Part shown: piece by piece, positions 35,112 through 46,181 of the stretch | How the letters are laid out: every line of letters starts with the position of its first letter | Position numbering within the stretch: the first letter of the stretch is position 1 | Source: Eremomyces bilateralis CBS 781.70 | Taxonomy: Eukaryota > Ascomycota > Dothideomycetes > Eremomycetales > Eremomycetaceae | Direction of reading: 5' to 3' | DNA length: 64,000 nt | NCBI RefSeq assembly: GCF_010015585.1 | Contig: NW_022985067.1 | Span: 1,562,940 to 1,626,939, forward strand | Program-made: the position numbers and the translations under genes | Notes under the pieces: model-generated | What the model was told of the DNA's origin: nothing | The model's database searches: none | What the model saw: only the letters and a program-made list of their open reading frames with translations

Positions 35112-37116
35112 ATGCAGAGTCGAAGTCTTTCCCGCTTTCTACGATGCAAGTCCTTCCGACCGCTCGGCCCTTTTCTGCATACATTGTCTCTCCGTATGGC
35201 TTCGACGCTTCCCCACCTCCCCATCTTCGAGGCGATCTCCAAGCATGACCCCGAAAGCGTCGCCATCGTCCATAGTTCGACAGGGCAAGAGTTTCGGTAT
35301 GGGAAGCTATTGCAAGACGTTGTGGCTGCGAGAAATGAGATTACACAGAGAAACGAGAAGGGTGCTTTCGAGGGGGAGCGGATAGCGTTCCTTATGGAGA
35401 ACAGCTACGCGTATGTGGGTGCGGACGATTCATAGGAACTGTGAGAGGGAACCACGATACTAACTGCCCGGTAGTCACCATTCTGTCGATATTCGCATGT
35501 AATGCCATAGCTGTTCCGCTTTCTCCTGGTTTCCCGGGCTCCGAATTGCGGTATATATTAGAACAAAGCCAGGCGAAGCTGATTATGACATCCGAGTCAC
35601 TGAGGTCAAAGGCGCCGAATAAGGAGACAGTGGAAGGACACGCGACGTGGGAAACAAGGGTAGCGAAGGACTATGGGTCCATAAGATCTGAATCGGGCGA
35701 CATAGAGCTCGAACACCTGAGCTCCAATTCCGGAGGCTTGATGTTATATACATCGGGGACGACAAATCGACCCGTAGGAGTCCCGGACACCTCTTGAAGC
35801 GAGTTCCAAGCTGACATCCCTCGAAACCAACAGAAAGGAGTACTCTTGCCTCAATCCGCGGTTACCGCCCAATCACAAACGCTTCTCGAGGCGTGGAAGT
35901 ATTCTCCGAAAGACTACCTGCTCCATATCTTGCCGCTCCACCATATCCATGGCCTCGCCAACGCAGTTCTCACGCCCCTTTTCGCTGGGTCAACCATCGA
36001 GTTCATGTCTCCCTTCTCCGCCCAAACTTGCTGGGAAAGAATCGGAGCTCCTTTTACGAGCGAAGGAACAAAGAAACGACCGATTACATTCTTCACAGCT
36101 GTGCCAACGATATACACTAGATTATTAGAGTCACATCCGAACCTCCCAGAGGATCTTCAACAAGCTACTAGAAGGGCGATTTCGCCAGAGAATTTGCGTT
36201 TGAATATCTCAGGATCCGCGGCGCTCCCGACACCGGTGAAGTCGAAATGGACGGAGCTGAGCGGAGGAAACGTCCTGCTCGAGCGATATGGCATGACAGA
36301 GATTGGGATGGGACTAAGTTGCGGCCTTGATATCAATGACCGTGTTGATGGGAGCGTTGGGTGGCCTTTTGCATCCGTCGAAGCCCGTCTTGTCGATACG
36401 GACACAAAAGAAGTCATCCCGGTTGGCGAGGAGCTGGGCGCAGATGGAAAGGAACGTCAAGGGGAAATTCAGATCCGCGGACCAATGGTATTCAAGGAGT
36501 ACTGGCGGAATCCAGAGGCGACTGCCACCGAGTTCACGACCGATGAAGACGGCAAGGGTCCATGGTTCAAGACCGGGGATGTCGCTGTCCGCCGCGTCGT
36601 CGAAAGCGCGGGGAAGAGTGCGCAGGACTGGGCAAAGGGACCGATGTATTTCATTCAGGGGAGACAGAGCGCGGATATCATTAAGACGGGGGGTGAGAAG
36701 GTCAGTGCTCTAGAAGTTGAGCGGGAGATGCTCTCATTGTGAGTCTACCACCCTAGTAGAGCTACGAGGGATGCTAACGCAGCTTTCAAGGCCGCAGATC
36801 GCCGAGTGTGCGGTGGTTGCCCTCCCCTCGGACGCATGGGGCCAGAAAGTTGCGGCGGTCGTTGTCCTGACAGAACAGGGGAAGACGGCCGGACGAGGCG
36901 GCAAGGCTTGGAGCGCACTCGATTTGCGAAGATCTTTGAAAGATCGGTTGGTTAACTACAAGATCCCACAAGAGATGAAAGTGGTGGAGAGTATACCAAA
37001 GAACGCGATGGGAAAGAGTAAGACAGCCAAACCCGATCGCAAAGTCGTATATGCTAACATCTACAGTAAATAAGAAGATGCTCGTCAAAGAGATATTCCC
37101 TAGCGCTACGAGTTAA
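35112..37116 (+). CDS. Acyl-CoA synthetase, malonyl-CoA synthetase (ACSF3)-like
   Basis: Five exons (35112-35418, 35475-35773, 35834-36738, 36791-37017, 37067-37116) give 595 residues; introns are 49-60 nt. Adenylate-forming motifs are all present: P-loop LYTSGTTNRPKGV, LPLHHIHGLANAVLTPL, RYGMTEIGMGLS, FKTGDVAV, IIKTGGEKVSALEVE, and the catalytic-lysine end PKNAMGKINKK. The HHIHG block and the RYGMTEIGM motif are typical of malonyl/methylmalonyl-CoA synthetases, which use ATP to load malonate onto CoA, often in mitochondria. The first 29 residues are basic and hydrophobic, like a mitochondrial presequence. A second Met (35196, MASTLPHLP) would give a cytosolic form. The P-loop has Asn where Gly is usual. 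Substrate is inferred. Confidence 0.88.
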
Positions 37117-37345
37117 TTAATCTATGGAAAATAGTTAGGCTAGAAGGCTTAATATCCTCACGACCGGAAATACACCTTGTCGTCAGTCTTGGACTCGTTG
37201 TCGATAGGATGAACTAAACATTACGCTACTAATACTGCATACATGTAGTTAGTGCATAAAATGGAGGCATCACCGACATCCCATCAAAATAATTCGACAC
37301 AATAGCCAAAAACACAAGAACATACAGCAATGGGAGTTCCCCATA

Positions 37346-37420
37346 ACTCACCCGGCGGTATAAAGGAGGTCGAAATCAGAGGGTCAATACTGCCGAAAGA
37401 CGGGGGTCCGTCGAAAGCAC
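37346..37420 (+). repeat. Dispersed repeat, copy A (about 75 bp)
   Basis: This block is roughly 80% identical by eye to 44345-44420. Shared segments include GCGGTATAAA, GAGGTCGAAA, GGGTCAATAC and GCCGAAAGACG. A shorter related piece lies at 52737-52770. No coding sense or terminal repeats were found around it. Confidence 0.7.
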
Positions 37421-37603
37421 ACACTCTGACTGACCTAGTACCTTTTTGGATACTGGAACCCTCCTTAGAGTTCTTCGAAAGGTTTATAAATGCCTCAATT
37501 TCTTGGTCGGTCGAGATGCGCGTCCTTTAGCTTGGGTGTGGTCAACAGCCGTAGAGCGTGTTATACAGAGAATTTTCAATGCTTCTGGCGGAATGGTGGT
37601 TGA

Positions 37604-38725
37604 TTAATTGACTCCGTCTGAAACAATGAATGGAAGGAAGGTTAAATTCTTGAAGAAATCATGCAATGTCCATCGCGGAGCACTAAAGAGGGAGCGATCA
37701 ATCTTGACACCAAATGAGAGGAAGGACACAACGTCTTGAACAAGCTCTTCTTCACTGACCTCGTAGCTCGCTTCAAAGTTCCCATTCCTAGTATCGCTTG
37801 CAATACCAAGAAAAGCATAGATCTTGTCCCTCAATTCAGTAGCTTCATTGCTACAAAATTTAAGAAGAAGTGCAAAGAGGTCCCGTTCCATGTTCCACCA
37901 GGACTCTTTCGTGTATTTTGAGAATCCGGGCATAACATTTAATACAGGCTCGATTGGAGATATTTCGATAGATTTCCCAAGCATCCAGGACAGAGAGGAG
38001 AATATCCCTGCTGGGATTGACTTCATCCCGCACATGATTGTAGCTTCGCGCGCAAGAGCAATCTCCTGGATGATCCACGCTCTTTGAAACCATTTGTCTC
38101 TGAAGAAGGTCCTGAAAGCCTTCAATTGCTTCTTGATGATGGATATTGATCCTTAAGAGAGACATCCTTTTCAAATTTTCCTTCTGCCTTACGCCGCATT
38201 TGTCAAGCACATGTCTCATATAATTTAGAGAGTCCATGGCAATATCGGTTTACTCTGCGCTTGCTCCAAGCCAGACGACCACCTGATCCGCTCCTTGGTA
38301 GATGTTCCTCATCAAATCAACTTGATGGCTTCTCTCTTTATTGTTGTTCTGGTTAATACAGATCGCATCTACCCAAACAGTTCGAGCCGAATCTTGGTAT
38401 CGAAGACTTTGTAATGCTAAGTGCAGATTCTGTCGAACCTTCACCCTTTCATTGTTAACAATGACCTTAGTCGAGTGTTCTGCTGCCCCCCAAACATAGG
38501 AGATTGCTTCATATCGCTTTTGATTAGCACCTTGAAGGTTGTAGTCATGAGCTCGCATCGAATATTGTCCTCAGGTTCGCCTGGAAGAAGTTTGAGAAGT
38601 CGAATCACTGCCTTTTTCTCTGGCAGGGACGAGTACTTGAATCCAGGATCTTGGACTGCTGGGCTAATATCAAGGGGTCCTTGAGTGGTCAATGACACCC
38701 TGCATGTCAGGCTTGTGTCAGTCAT
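37604..38725 (-). pseudogene. HET-domain (heterokaryon incompatibility) gene, broken
   Basis: The HET domain is readable across three frames. It begins at ATG 38725 with YSSLPEKKAVIRLLKLLPGE and IRCEL. It continues after a one-base loss near 38547-38553 with RYEAISYVWG, TVWVDAICINQNN and DQVVVWLGASAE. A TAA then interrupts the frame at 38250-38252, directly before TDIAMDSLNYMRH. A second frame change near 38130-38160 leads to FFRDKWFQRAWIIQEIALAREATIMCG. Intact HET proteins trigger cell death on fusion of incompatible strains. This copy has two frameshifts and a stop and lacks the usual long C-terminal part, so it should not make a working protein. An intron could hide the TAA (a GTAAAC donor overlaps it), but that would delete conserved-looking sequence. 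Confidence 0.8.
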
Positions 38726-40159
38726 TTGGTCGTTCAAGAGCACCAAATTGCTGAGCGGTAGGTTCTGTAAAGGATTATCGCAGTGGGGAGGTAATACATC
38801 GAGGCTAACGTCTATGTCTTGTTCTGGTCAACCTTGCATCATAAGTTGCTGCTCTGAATCATCGCCTAAGATGCTGCGCAAGACTGGCAGATCACAATTC
38901 TCTTGCAAGGCTCTCCAGAGACATGCTGGGCCAGCCGCTAATTACACAGCCACAATGAATGTATCGCATGATGCCCCTGTTCGTTTTTACTACCACGCAA
39001 CATTCTTTCTTCTGCCCATTACCCCTAGACCAAGCCTATTTAAGACAGCTCACTCATCCCCGATGTATTTACATATTGTCATACTGGCTAGTGCTAAAAT
39101 GGTTGGGAGTTAGGTGATTTGGTGACAGCAGCAAAGTTATTGTATTGTGTGAGTTGCTTGTTCTATGTGAATGTCCAGTTCCCTGGCCCTGCAGATATAC
39201 GAGACTCATGGCAAGATTATTAATGCAGTTTGAAGCCTCAGGCTCCTAGATCTAACCCTTTGGCCTGCGACAAAAAGGTGAAGTTTTGAGCTTTGTTGAC
39301 ATCGGGAACACCGCTGCCCCCCAATATGGGATGGTGATGGGTAGGCATCTCGGGGTTGAACAGCAATACCGTTAGTGGACAACTGAGCCTGCATCGAATT
39401 GGCGACGGGCAATTGAGTCGATGTTAGCGCTGAAGACAGAGGTCAATATAAGCAAGTCAGGCAGAGTGAGTGGGGTTCATTATTGCGGATTGTTTTGATT
39501 TGTTTTGATTTGCTTGTTGCTGGGGAGGCTTGGCGAAATCTCGTTCGCTGATTCCCTAACATAGCCAACTTATACATATCGGTTGAGTAGACCGAATATT
39601 TTTCGCAGGAGTGGTATTCGCGGGTTGATGTCGATTGGAGGCAATCCTAGCCTAAATCCGTTACTATGATAAAAGAAAAAGGGCGCGAGATTTACTGTCA
39701 CGAAGTCTACATGCAGACAACATGCTGATGGCGAATCGGGATACGGTAGTTGCTGGCTGGCTAAAAACGTAGAGGTCACCCCATATCGGAATGCCAAACC
39801 ACCGCTTTTCAAACCTTCGGTTCGGAATTACAGACGAATGCTGACGAATGCTACTGAATCGTTTGAAAATAGATGATTGAAAACCTATCTTTCCACTAGA
39901 AATGAAATATTTGCGAGGATGTTCGGCTTGCCAACAGGCGCAGACCCGCATTCGTGCAGTCAACCAATCCGCCAATCGGAGCGCGAGTATACTACAGGGT
40001 TCACTTTCCCGAACCGGCAGCATTATCCCCACCCGAGTCCGAGTTCCCACCCGAAGCACCATAACACACTTTAAAGCAGAGCTCCTTTGGCGGCGACTCG
40101 ATAAACTTGTATTTCTCGCTCGATACCAAGTTACCAACTATTCGCAAAAGCAATTCAAA
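38726..40159. other. Intergenic, no gene seen
   Basis: About 1.4 kb between the decayed HET gene and the isochorismatase-fold gene. The frame at 39664-40137 (minus) has no domain and covers the likely promoter of the downstream gene, so I leave it out. Confidence 0.4.
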
Positions 40160-40887
40160 ATGTCGCCACAAACCATCCGTTCCTTGATTGGCGTATCACC
40201 TTCGGCTCCTTCGGTCACCGATTCGGTGTTGGTGATCATCGATGCGCAGAATGAGTAAGTGCTGTATTCATGACTAGCAGGTCCTGGAGCTAACGGCTGC
40301 GCTAGGTATGCCAACGGAAAGCTGAAGGTTGCTGATGTGGAGGTATCCCAGAAGGTGATCAAGGCCCTGCTGGACAAGTACCGCGCCTCTAACGGGTCTG
40401 TCGTACACGTCGTGGCGGACACTCCACCGGGGGCACCGATCTTTACGCCGGGAACAGAGTTGGCAGAGATTTTCGAAGAACTGACACCGAAGGCCAATGA
40501 GCCGGTAAGTCTTTCACGCGAATAGAGTATCAAACAAATGCTGATCGAGCTCCAGGTCGTCCACAAGCACCATGCGAGTGCGTTCACTGGCACCGATTTC
40601 CAGGAGCAGGTAACCAAGACTGGCAAGAAGAAGCTTGTTGTTGTTGGATATATGGCGCATAATTGTGTGTCAGCCACTGTTCGAGCTGGGGCGGAGCTGG
40701 GTTATGACATTTCTGTGCTACGGGACGCTGTCGGTGATAGAGACATTCCGGGCGCCAATGCCGAAGAGCTTGTTCGGGTGAGTACACATGGCAAGGTGGA
40801 GTTTTGGCGGAGCTAACATGTGTGCAGGTCTCACTTGCGGAGTTGGCTGACACAGTAGCCACCATTTTGGACTCAAAGGATATCTAA
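40160..40887 (+). CDS. Isochorismatase-fold cysteine hydrolase
   Basis: Four exons (40160-40254, 40306-40504, 40556-40777, 40828-40887) encode 191 residues; the three introns are 50-51 nt. The catalytic triad of the superfamily is visible: Asp28 in VLVIIDAQNEY, Lys102 in VVHKHHASAF and Cys135 in GYMAHNCVSATVRAG. A conserved TPGTELAEIFEEL segment precedes the Lys. Members hydrolyse isochorismate, nicotinamide, ureidoacrylate or related amides; the substrate here cannot be read from sequence. Many fungal members of this kind are stand-alone cytosolic enzymes. The downstream neighbour is a decayed F5/8C gene on the other strand, followed by a Zn2Cys6 regulator on the same strand. Confidence 0.9.
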
Positions 40888-40974
40888 GTCCAGACACACC
40901 CAACAGATTTCAAGTATAAACATGCCTCAAGGAGGAAATCAACACGCAAAATCTGCTGTACTTCACTCGACTCG

Positions 40975-41506
40975 GCACTGTCTACGATAACGACCCAACT
41001 TTCTCGGAGAAGAGTAGCGTGAGGATTTGTCAGGACGCTGATTTCGGCGGCACTCGACCACTGCTGTCCGGTGTTGGATGCTTCGTTAGTGGCGCTCAGG
41101 CCGAGATAACTAGCAATTACAGCCCGTGAAAAAGTTGTCTTGACCGTCTAATCGTTTGCCCATATGCCCTGCGCGGCGGTTTTCTACGTGGTACCGTCCA
41201 GACTGTAGTCGACCGAATGAGTGCCGATACTGCCTATGGTCTGGCCGTCCTGGCGCTGAGTGCACGAGAAACCATTGAGGACATATTGGTTTTGCATGTC
41301 AATGATGAGCCAGTGGGGTAAGCTCGAGTCCGAGTTTTAGTGAGTGTACCAGAAAGTAGCGGCATTGCCGTCGAATGCATTTTGTGGCTCATTCCCACTT
41401 GATAGCTGTCCGAGGTGATTTCCCATCCACTCCTCTTAATGTTGATTGGGACAATCGAGGCCATGAGGGCCGTTGAAGGTGTGATTTTATAAGTGAGAAA
41501 GCTCAA
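40975..41506 (-). pseudogene. F5/8 type C (discoidin) domain gene fragment, decayed
   Basis: Read on the minus strand, the remnant begins with RSGWEITSDSYQ, shifts frame by one base near 41380-41386, and continues in one frame with NEPQNAFDGNAATFWYTH, LPHWLIIDMQNQYVLNGFS, HSVDYSLDGTT, TVKTTFSRAVIASYLGLSA and NTGQQWSSAAEISVL. This is a whole F5/8C carbohydrate-binding domain as found in fungal galactose-oxidase-like and other secreted enzymes. Three in-frame stops cut it: TAA at 41337-41339, TAG at 41184-41186 where the family has Trp, and TAG at 41148-41150 where Gln is expected. No catalytic domain remains on either side. Confidence 0.78.
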
Positions 41507-41795
41507 TGCGAGCGACTGTCAATCGCTAGATTCAGGAGTCGGGAGCCTTCATCATGATTGAACAACAACACGCACATTACTCAACTGAAGGTTCCGTAAT
41601 AAAGTATGCGAGGCGTAATGTCCTCATGGTGCAGAGCAAACAGTGAAACGGGCCACAAGGCCACAAGGCATCCAGGTCTACAGACCTCGGATCCATCACA
41701 CAGGGAAATAGCGCTCCACTGCGGATTGTCTCCTGAATGTTTGGTCCCCGATGTTGACACTCCTAGGTCAACCAAGATCAGCAAATGCTTTTACC

Positions 41796-44144
41796 ATGGC
41801 ACTGGTACCAAGATCAATATCGACAGTATCATCGTCGAAACGCCCTCGACAAGCCATAGCGTGCGAGTGGTGTCGTTCACACAAGCTCAAATGTGACACG
41901 CAGCACCCGGCTTGCCGGAACTGTCAACTGCGAGGCGTCACCTGTGTCACCACGAACCTCCGCAGACTTGGTGCCGAAGCACGCCGGATTGAGCCTCTGG
42001 GACGCCGTGGGAGCAGACAGAGTAGAAGACAAAATTCTATTCCTCAGCCATTGTCTTTCACGGAATCACCGCAATCCAGGCAGCCGTATCCGTCGTCACA
42101 AGTCAGGCCGTCAGCAGAGTTGGAAGCAGATCGTGGACCTTTGCCGCCTATCTTCGCCTTACCATTTGATCAAACCATTCCGCAAAATGATCCCGATGTC
42201 ACATTGCCAGTACACCTCAGTCCGCGGAGTGGAACACCAGGCTCTACAGAACTTTCCGCTCGGACAAACAGGGCATCAAGTCGATCGTCTTTTCAACCAT
42301 CAACAACAGCTTCGAACCTGACCCTGGTGACAGATCGGAGCTACTCAAGACGTCAAGTCATCGGTAGTGGAAGTAGCCAATATGTTCTAGTCCAATGGCT
42401 AGACATGTTCTTCGCCAACCATGATACTTGGGCTCCAATCTTTCCGTATTTCCAACAGGGGCTCGCATATTCTCTTGAGATGCCACTGCCGTTCCCAATG
42501 TCGTTACCACAACTGCCCCCACAGGAGACGATGCAAACATACATCTCAACATACTTTACCCGCATCCATCCGATCTTTCCCGTGTTAGACGAAGACTCAT
42601 TTCGCACCTCACAATATCGGCTTCGAGAGAAGCTGGAGCAAAATCCGCCGACTCTTGGATCTCAAGACTACCCTGCGCTGGCTTGCGCATATGCTGTCTT
42701 CAGCGCCGGGGCGGATGAAGCTGACGGCCTCATGACTCAAGCTGGGACACAGTTCCTAGAAGGCGCATACTTCCTATACGCTCATCTTGTCGCCATCCCA
42801 TATTTCACTTCTGTCCAAGCTCTGTTGTTGCTCACCATGATCCTACGAAATCGCAACAAAGACGGTGCCAGCTGGGGAACTTTAGGCCAAGCAATTCGGA
42901 TCGCTCAATCCATCGGACTGCACAGGCATGTTCAAACTCCAGCCTCACCATCATCAATCAGTGGCGGAACAGCGTCCCATAGCTCCCAAGTAGAGGATCT
43001 CCACTCTCGCATCTGGTGGGCAGCATACATTCTGGAGCGTACGATGGAACTGGAGACCGGACGACCATCCGCGATTCGTGACGATGAATGTGATCAGATC
43101 TTGCCAAACCCCATCACTAGTGGTAACTGTGACTTCGATTACTTTGGTGCTTCTATCCGCCTCTCCAGGATACAGACTAGAGCAATCAATCTTCTTTATG
43201 GCGGGAATAAACATCAGCGCAAGAATACCAAGGAACTCTTGATAGAAATGGGTCGGATTGATCGAGCGTTGGTAGATTGGGCAGATGACTTTCCTCGTTC
43301 TATTCGGTGAGTTTGTAATCCCTTCCCTTAATTCTAGATTTAATGCTCCTCAGTCCTGGCCACGATCTACATTGCGGTGCCGAAGAACTTCATTTAGCCA
43401 CGTACCTCACTCTTCATTACCACCAAACCATGATAGCTCTGCACCGGCCTGCACTCATGTCAGCCCTTGGATTCCTTCGCAGCCGAATCAATGAGTATTG
43501 TGCCGGAACTCCGTGGAAAGACAGGTTGCATTTTAGTCTTTGTATCGGAGCTGCCTCTGCTCGGGCAATAATGAAGGCACTGAACGACTTATGGATGTAT
43601 GCAAACCCGTCAAGGATCATCACCGTCAACCAAACTCTGCTTGCTATCTTAGTTTTGGGAATATATGCGACTAAGATTCCGATGAGCAAAATGAATAGTT
43701 CCGATCTTGCGGTAGGCAACATCAGCTCTACACCAGCTAAGCTAAGCTAACGAAACACCATCAGTTACTCGTCACTTTCGCCGAGCAAGCCGAGAAAGAC
43801 TTTATAAGCATGGGACAGGATGCTGAGTTCTCAAGAGGTACGACATGTTTTTTCTAGCAAAGCACTTTGTGCTAACTCGTCTAGGTCTTGCCATCCTTCG
43901 GGATCAGCTCTCAGAGCACATATCTTCAGCCGGTCAATTCTCTGCCATTGCCAGTTGCAACAATGGTCTAGATATCTCAATGGGCGCAACTTCGGCCGAA
44001 ATCGACCTGGACGCATATATGACCAGCCTGGATGAATCCTGGCCTCTCCTCTGGACTGAGGATTTCAGTACTTTCCTCGCTAACGATAGCGAGCAGGACA
44101 TGCTAAATATGTACCTACTTGGGCTTCCACGTCAAGAGAAGTGA
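41796..44144 (+). CDS. Zn2Cys6 transcription factor with fungal-specific TF domain
   Basis: Four exons (start-43306, 43354-43711, 43765-43837, 43885-44144) with introns of 47, 53 and 47 nt. The chosen ATG at 41796 sits in a strong ACCATGG context and gives 733 residues; an in-frame ATG at 41751 would give 748. The zinc cluster CEWCRSHKLKCD...CRNCQLRGVTC follows the C-x2-C-x6-C-x6-C-x2-C-x6-C spacing at about residues 24-51. The middle-homology region is visible as YFTRIHPIFPVLDEDSF, AIRIAQSIGLHRH, SRIWWAAYILERTMELETGRP and AIRDDECDQILP. Such proteins regulate catabolic or secondary-metabolic genes in the nucleus. The target genes are unknown; the isochorismatase gene (0.9 kb upstream) and the carboxylase gene (2 kb downstream) are the nearest candidates. 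Confidence 0.9.
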
Positions 44145-44344
44145 AGAACATGGGCTTTTGTCACGGTCCCACGATGGCGGTGGTTCCCATGGAGGCCAGA
44201 GGTTGGAGTTGGAGCAACGCAGTAACAGCGCACCGACGACCGATTCGACTATCTCCCTCTATCGACCCACTGACTCAGCACGTATGGCAACAGACCTGGC
44301 CAACGGCGGGCAAGTGGGGGAGCACAACGGCGAATGAGTTCCCT

Positions 44345-44420
44345 ATACTCTCCCAGCGGTATAAACGAGGTCGAAAACAGGGGGTCAATACCGCCGAAAG
44401 ACGAGGGCCGGTCGAAAATA
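44345..44420 (+). repeat. Dispersed repeat, copy B (about 75 bp)
   Basis: Second copy of the block at 37346-37420, about 80% identical by eye and in the same orientation. It lies just 3' of the Zn2Cys6 gene. The element it belongs to is not identified. Confidence 0.7.
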
Positions 44421-44529
44421 TCCTCTCTGTCGCCGTCGTAAAGATGGTAAAGATGCTTTTTCTCCCACGCGAAGAGGCCCGGAGCGTAGATTAGACCCAG
44501 ACGATAGAACTCCCAAAGGATCGTGCCGT

Positions 44530-44867
44530 AGATCGCACGCTGCTCCAATTTTTTTCAGTCTACCGTTTCTCTTTTCAGTCGCTGTCGTCTTCGACCCTTC
44601 GCTCAATGCTCTCGTTCAGTGAACAGTTTCATCACCTCGGCCGCAGTCCACTTTAACTCTCCAATGGCAGCAGACGTTCTCTATCTCCATCAAGCAGCCT
44701 TTTGGGAAATTGCCCCATGACGCTCCATTCAAAATGGGGAAGCAAAAGAACAACAGGCAAAGGAGCTTTTAGCCGATGTACAGAGCAAGCCTTTCGACAA
44801 CACGGTCCCGATTTCGAACAGCACTGTATACAAGCGCGGCTATGCTATGAGGCTCTTTAAAAAGTAG
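44530..44867 (+). other. Interrupted protein-like reading frame
   Basis: One frame reads SPMAADVLYLHQAAFWEIAP, then a TGA at 44718-44720, then RSIQNGEAKEQQAKELLADV and FDNTVPISNSTVYKRGYAMRL up to a TAG at 44865-44867. The composition looks protein-like and the TGA could be a mutated Trp codon. I do not recognise the family. It may be a gene relic or flanking sequence of the transposon that follows. Confidence 0.3.
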
Positions 44868-44906
44868 GTATTGATCTTATCATAACTTATATCCGTGGCC
44901 CTTGGA

Positions 44907-44925
44907 CCCACACCGAAGGTGTGGG
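44907..44925. repeat. Perfect 8-bp hairpin
   Basis: CCCACACC and GGTGTGGG are separated by GAA, forming a perfect stem with a three-base loop. It lies 86 bp before the transposase remnant ATG. A role in the transposon or as a terminator-like hairpin is unproven. Confidence 0.5.
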
Positions 44926-45010
44926 TGGACCAATACCATATTTTCATTCAAGACCATATTTTCCATTTCACCACCATCTTCACATCTCTTTCAATTTTAT
45001 ACCATCCAAC

Positions 45011-45595
45011 ATGCCGAAACGCGGCAATTTTTCAGAGGAAAACCTTCAAAGGGCACTTGAGAAGGCCAGAGAGCAAAAAAATAAGGGGAAAAGGGTCAAC
45101 TTCTCGGCCTTGGAGCGCGAATTCCAAGTCGGTCGGTTGGTCATTAAGGGCCGTCTTGAGGGCACCCATATATCATATTCCAACCGCTCACGTTACCAAC
45201 GATCAACCAAACTCGATGAAGGACAAGAAAAGGCTCTTGTCGAATGGATTCATCTTCTCGATACATGGGGAGCGCCTCCGACACCGAACGAGATCGAAAA
45301 TTGCGCCAATTCTATCCTCCGCCGGAACGCCCCAGACTCGACTCAGCCGCCTCAGGTTAGTAAGATGTGGAAATATAACTTTATTAAACGTCACTCTCTT
45401 CCTCTTATTGATCAAAAGCCAATCAAAGAGGACCGTCTCTACGCCGAGGATCTTGGGATTGTTCACCATTGGTTCCAACTCTTAAAGGAACAGGTCGTGG
45501 AGTATAAGATCGATGCTCGGAATATATATAACTTCGGCGAAAGCGTCTTTCGCCTTGGACAGGGAAAACGTCAAAAGGGGGTTACTAAGGCCTGA
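45011..45595 (+). mobile_element. pogo/Fot1-like DNA transposon, truncated transposase
   Basis: A 194-residue frame begins at MPKRGNFSEENLQRAL. It carries an N-terminal helix-turn-helix/CENP-B-like region (LEREFQVGRLVIKGRLEG, QEKALVEWIHLLDTWGAPP, VSKMWKYNFIKRH). It ends inside the start of the DDE catalytic domain, IYNFGESVFRLGQGK. The family has NxDE at this place, so the first catalytic Asp is Gly here. The frame then meets a stop, and further stops (many TAG and TAA) follow down to about 45800. No intact partner terminal repeat could be found. The copy is dead but its N-terminus is well kept. Confidence 0.75.
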
Positions 45596-46181
45596 TTTAA
45601 GCCTGAGCTCCTCCTGATTGTGCCTAATTTCATCCCTAAGTAGTATAAAGAGGCCTGAAATTAGGCCCCTGTCAGCTTATAGAGATGCTAAGTATCTACT
45701 CGAGTAGGATTAACTGGTCCTATTTTTAAGCTATAAAGTCTTTAGTGGCTTAGCTCTTAGACCCCTATATGCTGCTGGAGCCTCAACAAGAGCGTTCTTG
45801 TACTTACCCAGAGCAGTGAAACGGCTCATCCAAGACCCTACCAACATGGCAATGACTACAACGATATAAAACGCTGTACCATAACCCTCGATCCACTTAC
45901 CCTTCCTAGCTTCGATATGTCACTGCCTCTACCATCGCCAGCACTCTCCCCGGCCGTCCGGCTTGCGAAAATTGCCGATTTGGACATCATTACTGGAACA
46001 ACCCGTGTTTTTACTTCGTGAGGCCCACGAAGTGTCCTGTTAGTTGCAAAAGTAGGCACAAAGCAAATTCGATTCCGCACTTTGGCTAGGTAGAGTAGAC
46101 CTACTAGGTACGAAATTTATTGGACGGCTCCACCTATCCATCACACCAATTTTTCAACTTCGCCGATGAACTTTGTTTTTC
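45596..46181. other. Degenerate transposon tail
   Basis: Stop-rich, AT-leaning sequence continues the transposase remnant for about 200 bp. The rest is intergenic up to the 3' end of the carboxylase gene. No gene seen. Confidence 0.4.

Noticed and set aside
39664-40137. 157-residue minus-strand frame
   Set aside because: Covers the promoter of the isochorismatase-fold gene and lacks any recognisable feature.
44907-44925. Hairpin considered as terminal inverted repeat of the pogo element
   Set aside because: Both arms are adjacent, and I found no matching copy downstream of the transposase remnant.
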